Positions 1 to 6,709 of a stretch of DNA of 8,793 nucleotides are shown piece by piece. Under the pieces are notes generated by a model. The model worked only from the letters and a program-made list of their open reading frames with translations, was not told the DNA's origin and did not search any database. Made by a program: the position numbers and the translations under genes. Position 1 is the stretch's first letter; every line of letters starts with the position of its first letter. The DNA comes from Candidatus Merdenecus merdavium (GTDB taxonomy: Bacteria; Bacillota; Clostridia; Lachnospirales; Lachnospiraceae): assembly GCA_018715425.1 (NCBI GenBank), contig DVLR01000307.1, positions 1 to 8,793 of the forward strand, in the 5' to 3' direction.

Positions 1-60
1 ATACGGTAATAATTGCTCAGCTTGGGCCAAGGATTCTACCGTTGCGACAATATTAATCAT
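1..60 (-). CDS. Partial leftward gene, N-terminus only (possible peptidase U32 family protein)
   Basis: Read on the minus strand, an ATG at 60-58 opens a frame that stays open for 20 codons to the window edge; the protein begins MINIVATVESL. A GAGG ribosome binding site lies about 8 bases upstream of the ATG (complement of roughly 69-72), which supports this start. The N-terminus resembles the short opening strand and helix of some Firmicute peptidase U32 family proteins, but twenty residues are too few to be sure. The gene is transcribed away from the hsdR operon, so the two are divergent. The product identity is inference from a short match by memory; that a gene starts here is better supported. 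Confidence 0.45.
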   Translation of the reverse strand, partial: MINIVATVESLAQAEQLLPY

Positions 61-325
61 CAAAAAACCTCAATTCTTTGTCATAATTCAAATTTATATG
101 TAACAGGCACTATTTACTGTATCATTAATTCTAGCTTTGTGCAATGAAATGAAATCGCCTTTTTTAGATACTGATGTTATTTGTCTGTTACAGATGAAAG
201 CTAATAATATTTAACCATTAAGTATCATTCCATTTTTATACTATCTATACACCCACAGATACATTTTCCGATTTCTTTAGATAGATTATTTACAGTCTGT
301 CTTAGTCAAATAAGGCTTTTCAAGC

Positions 326-350
326 ATTGAGGATATTGAGGTTTCTCAAT
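326..350 (+). promoter_or_regulatory. Repeat and dyad overlapping the hsdR -35, possible operator
   Basis: ATTGAGG occurs at 326-332 and again at 335-341, and the second copy is followed after TTT by the inverted arm CTCAAT at 345-350, giving the dyad ATTGAG-GTTT-CTCAAT. It overlaps the proposed -35 and the spacer, where a repressor could act. No regulator gene is present in the window, and repeats this short can arise by chance in AT-rich DNA. Confidence 0.3.
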
Positions 351-365
351 AAAACATGATATAAT
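336..365 (+). promoter_or_regulatory. Likely promoter of the hsdRMS operon (extended -10)
   Basis: A perfect TATAAT lies at 360-365, preceded by TG at 357-358, making an extended -10 (TGaTATAAT). A TTGAGG hexamer at 336-341 sits 18 bases upstream and can serve as the -35 (it matches the first four bases of TTGACA). Transcription would start near 372, giving a leader of about 110 bases before the hsdR ATG at 483. No other promoter-like sequence is evident before hsdM or hsdS, which fits a single operon. Confidence 0.65.
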
Positions 366-379
366 CAAAACAATGAAAC

Positions 380-410
380 ACCTTCCAAATAATTTTTATT
401 ATCAGAAGGT
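380..410 (+). other. Nested hairpin in the hsdR 5' leader
   Basis: ACCTTC at 380-385 pairs with GAAGGT at 405-410, and inside it ATAAT at 389-393 pairs with ATTAT at 398-402 around a TTTT loop. The structure would lie about 8 bases from the predicted 5' end of the transcript. It lacks a following T run, so it is not an intrinsic terminator; a role in mRNA stability or leader control is possible but unproven. Confidence 0.35.
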
Positions 411-482
411 ATAAAGACGAAGAAAAGAAAGGTTGTTAATTTATAGATAAGTAATTATTGTTAAGAGAGGAGCCGTAACTTT

Positions 483-2816
483 ATGAGTGATTATTTAATT
501 TCTAAAAGCAAGATGTCAGAAGAAGACATCAAACTAAAATTTATAACACCCGCTATCGAAAATGCTGGTTGGGATAGAAATAAACAAATACAAATGGAAC
601 ACTTTTTCACTGATGGTCGTATAATAGTTCGGGGTAAATCTGTTAAAAGAGGAAAAAAGAAATTTGCTGATTATCTCTTATGTTACAAACCAAATATTCC
701 ACTTGCTATTATTGAAGCAAAAGATAACAATCATTCCATAGGCGGTGGTATGCAACAAGCGATTGAGTACGCTGAAATTTTAGATGTGCCTTTTGCCTAT
801 ACTTCTAACGGAGACGGGTTCATCGAGCATGATATGAAAAAAGGGACAGAAAAAGAGATTGCATTAAATGAATTTCCTAGTCCAGAAGAATTATGGAGCA
901 GATACAAAGGTACTTCTTCAATGACAGACGAACAAGAAGCGCTCATTACTCAACCTTACTATTTCCAGCTAGGAGATAAAACACCAAGATATTATCAACG
1001 AATCGCTATCAATAGAACAATAGATGCCATTGCTAGAGGACAAAATAGAATTCTCCTTGTGATGGCAACTGGTACTGGGAAAACATATACTGCTTTTCAG
1101 ATTATCCATCGTTTGTGGAAATCAGGTAAAAAAAAGAAAATTCTCTTTCTCGCCGATAGAAACATCTTAGTGGACCAAACCATGAGTCAAGATTTTAAAC
1201 CATTCGCAAAAGTGATGACGAAAATAGAAGGAAAAAATCTTGATAGTTCGTATGAAATATTTTTATCTTTATATCATCAGCTTGCTGGAGATGAAAATGA
1301 AGAACCTTTCCGAGCATTTGCCCCTAACTTCTTTGATCTGATTGTTATTGATGAGTGCCATAGAGGAAGTGCAAAAGAGGAATCAAGATGGAGAAAAATA
1401 CTTGAATATTTCTCTTCAGCTACACAAATCGGTATGACTGCTACACCAAAAGAGACAAAAAACGTTTCTAATATTACTTATTTTGGTGATCCTATTTACA
1501 CATACAGCCTTAAGCAAGGTATTGATGATGGTTTCCTTGCTCCATATAAAGTTGTTCGTGTAGGACTGAATAAAGATTTAGAAGGTTTTCGACCCACTTC
1601 AGGTCAAAGAGATATTTATGGCTACGAAATAGAAAATCGTGAATATAATGTAAAAGATTTCGATAAAAATATAATTATAGATGACAGAACAATAGCAGTT
1701 GCCCAACGAATAACCCGTTTTCTAAAAGAAAATGACAGATTTGCTAAAACTATTGTGTTCTGCACAGATATTGATCATGCAGAACGAATGAGACAAGCAC
1801 TTATAAATGAAAACTCAGATTTAGTTGCTAAAAATCCTAAGTATGTTATGCAAATTACTGGGGATAATAAAGAAGGTAAAGCAGAACTTGATAATTTTAT
1901 TGATGAAGAGAGCAAATATCCTGTTATAGTCACAACTTCTAAGCTACTAACCACTGGTGTCGATTGCAAAACATGTAAACTTATTGTACTTGACAACAAT
2001 ATTAATTCAATGACTGAGTTTAAACAAATTATTGGTCGGGGAACAAGATTAAAACCCAAGTACGGCAAAGAATACTTTACAATTATGGATTTCAGAAATG
2101 CGTGTAGACTCTTTGCAGATCCAGAATTTGATGGTGATCCTATCGTTATTATAGATGACGATGAAGGAAATGGCACAACAGACCCTACAAATTCAGGAGA
2201 TACCTTTATAACAGAACCTCCTCTATCTGGTGGAGATACTGTGTCTGATCCTAAACATAAGTATCGTATCCGTGGAGTTGAGATAAAGATTCTCAATGAA
2301 CGTGTTCAATATTATGATAAAGACGGCAAACTTATCACTGAGAGCATTACAGACTATTCAAAGAAAAATATACTCGGTGAATATGCCACTTTAGACTCCT
2401 TCCTTCAGGCATGGAATTCGGAGAGTAAAAAGCAGGCGATTATCGATGAACTACAAGAACGAGGTGTTTTACTAGAGGCACTTCGCGAAGCGGCCGGTAA
2501 TCCTGATGTTGACGACTTTGATCTTATATGTCATATCGCCTATGATAAAGCTCCCCTTACAAAAGCCGAGCGTGCAAATAATGTACGTAAGCGTGGTTAT
2601 CTTTACAAGTATTCTGAGATGGCACAAAAAGTATTAGAGGCTTTATTAGATAAATATATGAATGATGGAATTAAAGATATCGCTAACCTTGAGATTCTTT
2701 CAAATGACCCATTTAGGCAGTTTGGCACGCCAATGAAGATTGCTAAACTATTTGGGGGTAAAAATGGCTACCTACAAGCCATAAACGATTTACAAAATCA
2801 AATATATGCAGCATAA
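483..2816 (+). CDS. hsdR: Type I restriction enzyme, restriction/translocase subunit HsdR (EcoEI-like)
   Basis: This is the motor and nuclease of the Type I complex: it pumps DNA by ATP hydrolysis and cuts unmethylated DNA away from the recognition site. The 777-residue protein has an N-terminal HSDR_N nuclease domain with a PD-(D/E)xK pattern (D63, then E78-A79-K80). A superfamily 2 helicase core follows: Walker A ATGTGKT at 195-201, DECH at 290-293, motif III TAT at 319-321 and motif VI QIIGRGTRL at 515-523. An acidic, Gly/Thr-rich linker (about 557-590) leads to an EcoEI_R_C-type C-terminal domain (about 595-777) that should bind the methylase. The length suits EcoEI-like subunits and is shorter than EcoKI-type HsdR. 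All motifs are present, so it should be active. The start is supported by AGGAG ten bases upstream. It leads the operon, 14 bases before hsdM. Confidence 0.95.
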   Translation: MSDYLISKSKMSEEDIKLKFITPAIENAGWDRNKQIQMEHFFTDGRIIVRGKSVKRGKKKFADYLLCYKPNIPLAIIEAKDNNHSIGGGMQQAIEYAEILDVPFAYTSNGDGFIEHDMKKGTEKEIALNEFPSPEELWSRYKGTSSMTDEQEALITQPYYFQLGDKTPRYYQRIAINRTIDAIARGQNRILLVMATGTGKTYTAFQIIHRLWKSGKKKKILFLADRNILVDQTMSQDFKPFAKVMTKIEGKNLDSSYEIFLSLYHQLAGDENEEPFRAFAPNFFDLIVIDECHRGSAKEESRWRKILEYFSSATQIGMTATPKETKNVSNITYFGDPIYTYSLKQGIDDGFLAPYKVVRVGLNKDLEGFRPTSGQRDIYGYEIENREYNVKDFDKNIIIDDRTIAVAQRITRFLKENDRFAKTIVFCTDIDHAERMRQALINENSDLVAKNPKYVMQITGDNKEGKAELDNFIDEESKYPVIVTTSKLLTTGVDCKTCKLIVLDNNINSMTEFKQIIGRGTRLKPKYGKEYFTIMDFRNACRLFADPEFDGDPIVIIDDDEGNGTTDPTNSGDTFITEPPLSGGDTVSDPKHKYRIRGVEIKILNERVQYYDKDGKLITESITDYSKKNILGEYATLDSFLQAWNSESKKQAIIDELQERGVLLEALREAAGNPDVDDFDLICHIAYDKAPLTKAERANNVRKRGYLYKYSEMAQKVLEALLDKYMNDGIKDIANLEILSNDPFRQFGTPMKIAKLFGGKNGYLQAINDLQNQIYAA

Positions 2817-2830
2817 AGGAGCAACAATAA

Positions 2831-4312
2831 ATGAGCTTAAATAATTTAGTAAAACGTCTACAAGATATCATGCGCAATGATGCAGGTATCAATGGCGACG
2901 CACAACGCATCGAGCAAATGGTATGGATACTATTTCTAAAAGTGTACGATGCTAAAGAAGAAGTATGGGAATTTTACAATGACAATTACTCTTCTATTAT
3001 TCCAGAAGAACTAAGATGGCGTAACTGGGCTGTCGATAATAAAGATGGACAAGCACTTACAGGAGATGCACTGTTATCCTTTGTCAACGACAAATTGTTT
3101 CCTACACTCAAAAGTATCGAAATTGATGAAAACACGCCTATGAATCAAATCATCGTTCGTACTGCGTTTGAAGATAATAACAATTATATGAAAGATGGCA
3201 TTTTACTTCGCCAAGTTATTAATGTTATTGATGAGATTGATTTTGCGGAATATGAAGATAGGCACGCATTTGGTGAAATCTACGAAACCATACTTAAAAG
3301 TCTTCAAAGTGCTGGTAATTCAGGTGAATTTTATACCCCTCGTGCAGTAACGGATTTTATGGTTCAGATGATAGAACCTAAACTAGGAGAGTCGATTGCA
3401 GATTTTGCATGTGGAACAGGCGGATTTTTAACTTCTGCACTAAGCGTCCTTGATAAACAAGTGAAAACTGTTGACGATAGAGAAGTATATAGTAACTCTA
3501 TCTTCGGTATCGAAAAGAAAGCACTCCCTTTCCTGCTTTGTGCTACAAATATGCTTTTGCATGACATTGATAACCCACGAATTATCCATGGAAATGCCTT
3601 AGAAAACAATGTCCGTGACTATAAAGAAAATGACAAATTTGATGTTATTCTTATGAATCCCCCATATGGTGGCAACGAAAAAGACGGTGTGAAACAAAAC
3701 TTCCCTACTGCACTTCGTAGTAGCGAGACTGCCGACCTCTTTATGTCGGTCATCATGTATCGATTAAAACAAAATGGTCGATGTGCAATCATTCTTCCTG
3801 ATGGTTTCCTGTTCGGTACAGATAATGCAAAAGTGGCGATTAAGCAAAAATTGATGACAGAGTTCAACTTGCATACAGTTATTCGTATGCCTCACAGTGT
3901 ATTTGCACCATACACGTCCATTACAACAAATATTCTGTTCTTTGATAATTCTGAACCAACGAAGGAAACATGGTTTTATCGCCTAGATATGCCAGATGGA
4001 TATAAGAATTTTTCAAAGACAAAGCCGATGAAGCTTGAACACTTTGAGCCTGCAATGAAATGGTGGAAGAACAGAGAAGAAATTAATATTGATGGATTTG
4101 ATAAGGCAAAAAAATATACTTACAAAGAAATTGAGAAGCGTAACTTCAATATTGACCTTTGTGGTTTTCCTCATGAAGAGGAAGAAATTCTACCTCCAAA
4201 AGAATTAATCCAACAATATCAAGAAAAGCGAGCAAGTCTGAATGCCGATATAGATAAAATTCTATCACAAATTACTGATATTCTCGGTATTAACTTTGAG
4301 GAGGATAATTAA
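2831..4312 (+). CDS. hsdM: Type I DNA methyltransferase subunit HsdM (N6-adenine)
   Basis: HsdM transfers a methyl group from S-adenosylmethionine to adenine N6 within the sequence chosen by HsdS; two copies join one HsdS to form the methylase, and HsdR joins them for restriction. The 493-residue protein has an N-terminal helical HsdM_N domain (about 5-130) and an N6_Mtase domain (about 140-460). Diagnostic elements are GEFYTPR at 165-171, the SAM-binding motif I DFACGTGGF at 191-199 and the catalytic motif IV NPPYG at 276-280. Length and motifs are normal for the family. AAAGGAG at 2815-2821, overlapping the hsdR stop codon, stands nine bases before the ATG. The stop codon overlaps the first base of the hsdS start (TAATG), which suggests translational coupling. 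Confidence 0.96.
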   Translation: MSLNNLVKRLQDIMRNDAGINGDAQRIEQMVWILFLKVYDAKEEVWEFYNDNYSSIIPEELRWRNWAVDNKDGQALTGDALLSFVNDKLFPTLKSIEIDENTPMNQIIVRTAFEDNNNYMKDGILLRQVINVIDEIDFAEYEDRHAFGEIYETILKSLQSAGNSGEFYTPRAVTDFMVQMIEPKLGESIADFACGTGGFLTSALSVLDKQVKTVDDREVYSNSIFGIEKKALPFLLCATNMLLHDIDNPRIIHGNALENNVRDYKENDKFDVILMNPPYGGNEKDGVKQNFPTALRSSETADLFMSVIMYRLKQNGRCAIILPDGFLFGTDNAKVAIKQKLMTEFNLHTVIRMPHSVFAPYTSITTNILFFDNSEPTKETWFYRLDMPDGYKNFSKTKPMKLEHFEPAMKWWKNREEINIDGFDKAKKYTYKEIEKRNFNIDLCGFPHEEEEILPPKELIQQYQEKRASLNADIDKILSQITDILGINFEEDN

Positions 4313-5811
4313 TGAATGCACAACAACTAAAAAATTCAATCCTTCAAATGGCTATACAAGGAAAATTAGTCCCTCAAGATCCTAATGACGAACCAGCAAG
4401 TGTTCTGATAGAGCGTATTCGTGAAGAAAAAGAAAAACTAATAAAAGAGAAAAAAATAAAAAAGGAAAAGAACCCTTCTTTCATCTTCCGTGGTACTGAT
4501 AATATCACTTATGAGAAAATAGGTAAAAATGAACCAATAAGTATTGAGGATGATCTTCCTTTTGGTATACCAGGTAGTTGGGAGTGGGTGAGGATACATA
4601 CAATCAGCAATCCTATAGGTTCTAAAAACAATCAAATTCGCTCAAAAGAAGTTCTACATATAGGTAAAATTCCTGTAGTAAGTCAAAGTAAAGATTTGAT
4701 TGATGGTTATTCCAATCAGAATGAAAAGAAAATAAACATACTACCACTAGTTATGTTTGGTGACCATACTCGTAATGTAAAATACATTGATTTTGAATTT
4801 ATTATAGGTGCAGATGGGACAAAGTTTCATCAAATAATAGGATGTAATCCTAAATACATTTTTTTCTGGATGCAATATGCAGCAGAAACACTTAGAAATA
4901 GAGGATATGCTAGACATTATAGTTTATTAAAGGAACAATATATTCCTATTCCACCACTTTGCGAACAAAGTCGTATTGTCGACAAGTTAGAAGAACTCTT
5001 ACCCTTAGTCGAGCGATACGGAGATAAACAAAATTCCCTTGATAAGCTGAAAAATGATTTTCCAGTCTTACTTAAAAAATCCATCTTACAAGAAGCAGTT
5101 CAGGGAAGATTAGTGCCACAAGACCCGTCAGATGAACCAGCAAGTGTCTTATTAGAACGCATTAGAGCAGAAAAACAAAGATTGATTAAAGAGGGTAAAA
5201 TCAAAAAAGATAAGAACGAATCCATCATATATAGAAGGGATAATTCTCATTATGAGAAGTTAAATGATATAGAGCGTTGTATTGATGATGAAATACCGTT
5301 TGAGATACCCGAGAGTTGGGAATGGGTGAGACTTGGAACAATATTTCAACATAATACAGGAAAAGCACTTAATGCTTCAAAAACTACAGGAACAAAATTA
5401 ACTTATATAACAACTTCTAATTTATATTGGGATAAATTTTCATTAGATAACTTAAGAGAAATGCCATTTACTGAATCAGAACTTGAAAAATGCACAGTAT
5501 CTAAAGGCGATTTACTAGTTTGTGAAGGTGGAGATATTGGAAGATCAGCAATATGGAATAATGATTACCCTATAAGAATTCAAAATCATATTCACAGATT
5601 ACGTGGATATACTGTTCTTAATATGCGATTTTATTATTTTATTTTTTATTTTTATAAGCATATAAGTCTGATAGGAGGAAAGGGTATTGGAATAAAGGGA
5701 CTATCCTCAAATGCTTTACATATGCTTCTTTTTCCATTGCCACCTATAGAAGAACAAGACCGCATTGTAAGCAAAATCGATTCATTATTGCCAAAAATCG
5801 AACAACTATAA
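4312..5811 (+). CDS. hsdS: Type I specificity subunit HsdS, currently expressed allele (TRD1a + TRD2a)
   Basis: HsdS reads the bipartite DNA target, each half recognised by one target recognition domain (TRD), and holds the HsdM and HsdR subunits. The 499 residues show the two-fold design: a conserved region at 6-69, TRD1a at about 90-215, a second conserved region at 254-316 closely matching the first, and TRD2a at about 335-477. Each TRD ends with a PPxxEQxRIV-like helix start (214-222 and 477-485). GAGGAGG at 4298-4304 is seven bases before the ATG, inside the end of hsdM. It is the only hsdS in the window with a start codon, ribosome binding site and operon promoter, so it is the expressed copy. 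Inverted repeats at both TRD starts match silent cassettes downstream, so its specificity should vary. The actual DNA target cannot be read from the sequence. Confidence 0.95.
   Translation: MNAQQLKNSILQMAIQGKLVPQDPNDEPASVLIERIREEKEKLIKEKKIKKEKNPSFIFRGTDNITYEKIGKNEPISIEDDLPFGIPGSWEWVRIHTISNPIGSKNNQIRSKEVLHIGKIPVVSQSKDLIDGYSNQNEKKINILPLVMFGDHTRNVKYIDFEFIIGADGTKFHQIIGCNPKYIFFWMQYAAETLRNRGYARHYSLLKEQYIPIPPLCEQSRIVDKLEELLPLVERYGDKQNSLDKLKNDFPVLLKKSILQEAVQGRLVPQDPSDEPASVLLERIRAEKQRLIKEGKIKKDKNESIIYRRDNSHYEKLNDIERCIDDEIPFEIPESWEWVRLGTIFQHNTGKALNASKTTGTKLTYITTSNLYWDKFSLDNLREMPFTESELEKCTVSKGDLLVCEGGDIGRSAIWNNDYPIRIQNHIHRLRGYTVLNMRFYYFIFYFYKHISLIGGKGIGIKGLSSNALHMLLFPLPPIEEQDRIVSKIDSLLPKIEQL
4327..4518 (+). 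repeat. Conserved region repeat, N-terminal copy in hsdS
   Basis: Codons 6-69 of hsdS encode a segment running from LKNSILQ to NITYEK that is repeated in direct orientation at 5071-5259 (LKKSILQ to SHYEK), with clear protein similarity and lower DNA similarity. These are the conserved helical spacer and subunit-contact regions of HsdS. The silent cassettes lack this N-terminal copy. Recombination between the two direct copies would delete TRD1. Confidence 0.75.
4499..4518 (+). repeat. TRD1 inversion site, active copy
   Basis: Twenty bases here, coding for NITYEK at the entry to TRD1a, are repeated exactly on the minus strand at 8658-8639 in the silent cassette. Weaker homology continues about 75 bases into both genes. 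It ends in TTATGAGAA, the same nine bases present in the TRD2 site. Inversion between the pair would swap TRD1a with TRD1b and everything beyond it. Confidence 0.8.
5071..5259 (+). repeat. Central conserved region of hsdS, inverted copy at 7832-8020
   Basis: Codons 254-316 encode the central conserved region from LKKSILQ to SHYEK. The silent TRD1b-TRD2b cassette carries the same region on the minus strand (8020-7832), with 59 of 63 residues identical by eye. The inverted homology is long enough for general recombination as well as site-specific inversion. Confidence 0.8.
5244..5330 (+). repeat. TRD2 inversion site, active copy (dyad core at its left edge)
   Basis: These 87 bases match the reverse complement of 7173-7259 at 81 positions by eye, including perfect runs of 18 (5244-5261) and 35 bases (5269-5303). 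The left edge is the palindrome TTCTCAT-T-ATGAGAA (5244-5258), where homology to the 7259 copy starts abruptly. Homology to the third copy (7836-7861) instead extends leftwards from this dyad. The dyad is thus what all three share and is the likely crossover site for the recombinase. Confidence 0.85.
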
Positions 5812-5814
5812 TTT

Positions 5815-5848
5815 AAGGCATACACTCTTACTGTGGAGTGTATGCCTT
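5815..5848 (+). terminator. Intrinsic terminator after hsdS
   Basis: A perfect 13-bp stem (AAGGCATACACTC pairing with GAGTGTATGCCTT) closes an 8-base loop and is followed by TTTC/TTT-rich sequence on the plus strand. It begins four bases after the hsdS stop. The recombinase gene ends at 5857 on the other strand, so the hairpin may also serve it, although the minus-strand tail is a weaker T run. It lies inside the invertible segment, fixed between TRD2a and the 3' end of the recombinase. Confidence 0.9.
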
Positions 5849-5856
5849 TCTTTACT

Positions 5857-6666
5857 TTACCAATCTATAACTGTATCTACAATTTCTCGTTGTTCTGTGG
5901 CTGTTTTACGCAGATATATACGAGTTGTTTCAATACTCTCATGTCCCATCAAATCGGCTAAAAAAGCTATATCATTGCACCTCTCTAAAAAACTCTTAGC
6001 AAATCGATGACGGAATGAATGTGGATACACTACTATAGGATCAATCCCATATCTACTTGCTAATTTCTTTAGTTGTCCAGATATTCCTCTTGTAGTAATT
6101 CTATCTCCATACTTATTCAAAAAAATAAAGCCACTTTCTTGTTGCTTATCTGCCAACCATGAAAGGGCTTCTTCTTGTACAACCTTAGGGATATAAATTC
6201 TTCGTATTTTTCCACCTTTTGAATATAGGTCAAGATGCCCTCGTTTGATGTGTTCTACTTTGATTTGGATAAGTTCACTTACCCTAGCTCCTGTTGTGGC
6301 TAGAAAGCGAATGACAAAATACCAAAATAGCTCATCATCACGTTTGAGGCAATTCTTAAAATATTCATAATCTGCCTCACTGATGACATTCTCTAAAAAT
6401 GTTTTCTGTTGAATCTTCACAAAAGGTAATTTCCATTTTTCTTTTCCGATGGATTCTAAATAACAGTTTATTGCTCTTAATCTGAGATTTACTGTCTTAG
6501 GCTTATAGCTTTCAATGAGCCAAACCTTATAAGATTTTAAGTTTTTGAGCGTTATATCATCATATTGATTATCGTACTGATTAACTGCAAATAAATAAGA
6601 TGATATTGTGTTTTTTGAGAGATTCTCTGCTCTCATATGTCTTTCAAATTTATTTTTATCTATCAT
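5857..6666 (-). CDS. Tyrosine recombinase (XerC/D or CreX-like), probable hsdS invertase
   Basis: This 269-residue protein is a tyrosine site-specific recombinase and probably catalyses inversion of the hsdS modules around it. It has an N-terminal SAM-like core-binding domain (about 1-85) and a catalytic domain (about 95-265). The active-site set is visible: R128 in TGARVSEL, a likely lysine at 150 or 153 in the beta hairpin, H216 and R219 in PHSFRH, H242 in MGHES, and the nucleophile Y251 in TRIYLR. The size is like that of CreX of the pneumococcal ivr locus and simple Xer proteins. The start at 6666 follows a full AAAGGAGGT ribosome site nine bases upstream, held in a hairpin loop. It lies between active and silent hsdS modules and would flip with them. 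No transposase or phage genes accompany it. Confidence 0.92.
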   Translation of the reverse strand: MIDKNKFERHMRAENLSKNTISSYLFAVNQYDNQYDDITLKNLKSYKVWLIESYKPKTVNLRLRAINCYLESIGKEKWKLPFVKIQQKTFLENVISEADYEYFKNCLKRDDELFWYFVIRFLATTGARVSELIQIKVEHIKRGHLDLYSKGGKIRRIYIPKVVQEEALSWLADKQQESGFIFLNKYGDRITTRGISGQLKKLASRYGIDPIVVYPHSFRHRFAKSFLERCNDIAFLADLMGHESIETTRIYLRKTATEQREIVDTVIDW

Positions 6667-6693
6667 AGCGAAAGACCTCCTTTCGCTATGATA
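6661..6693 (-). promoter_or_regulatory. Perfect 14-bp hairpin holding the recombinase RBS and start codon
   Basis: On the minus strand TATCATAGCGAAAG (6693-6680) and CTTTCGCTATGATA (6674-6661) are exact reverse complements around the loop GAGGT (6679-6675). The Shine-Dalgarno AAAGGAGGT spans the upstream stem edge and the loop, and the recombinase ATG (6666-6664) lies in the downstream arm paired to CAT. Full-length RNA would therefore hide the start codon. It is not followed by a T run on the minus strand, so it is not a typical terminator. Alternatives are an operator, or a binding site for the recombinase itself (two 14-bp arms, 5-bp centre). Confidence 0.75.
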
Positions 6694-6698
6694 TTATA
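6693..6698 (-). promoter_or_regulatory. Likely -10 element of the recombinase promoter
   Basis: The minus strand carries a perfect TATAAT at 6698-6693 just upstream of the recombinase. The expected -35 position (6721-6716, AAAGAA) is poor, so the promoter may be weak or need help. Transcription would start near 6686, inside the upstream arm of the hairpin, leaving at most a 7-bp stem and an unpaired start codon in the gene's own transcript. Confidence 0.45.
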
Positions 6699-6709
6699 CC
6701 TTTTAACTT

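Larger units (their letters stand above)
61..482. other. Divergent intergenic region upstream of hsdR
   Basis: This 422-base AT-rich gap separates the leftward partial gene from rightward hsdR. The right part holds the hsdR promoter (336-365), a small dyad, a leader hairpin (380-410) and the hsdR ribosome binding site AGGAG at 468-472, ten bases before the ATG. For the leftward gene a TATAAA-like -10 is visible on the minus strand at 98-93, but no convincing -35 goes with it. Positions 120-320 show no gene, RNA gene or strong repeat that I can support. Confidence 0.6.

Noticed and set aside
373..414. 13-codon leader ORF (MKHLPNNFYYQKV) upstream of hsdR
   Set aside because: It has no Shine-Dalgarno, and its ATG falls at the predicted transcription start. 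The peptide shows no run of control codons, and the hairpin it overlaps lacks a terminator tail.
1775..2296. 173-codon open frame on the minus strand inside hsdR
   Set aside because: It is a shadow of hsdR, whose helicase motifs and C-terminal domain run through this stretch; there is no ribosome site or recognisable domain.
3364..3867. Two minus-strand open frames of about 80 codons inside hsdM
   Set aside because: They lie opposite the catalytic core of hsdM (motifs I and IV) and have no start signals, so they are shadows.
4438..4635. 65-codon minus-strand open frame in hsdS
   Set aside because: It overlaps the conserved region and TRD1a of a well-supported gene and has no supporting signals.
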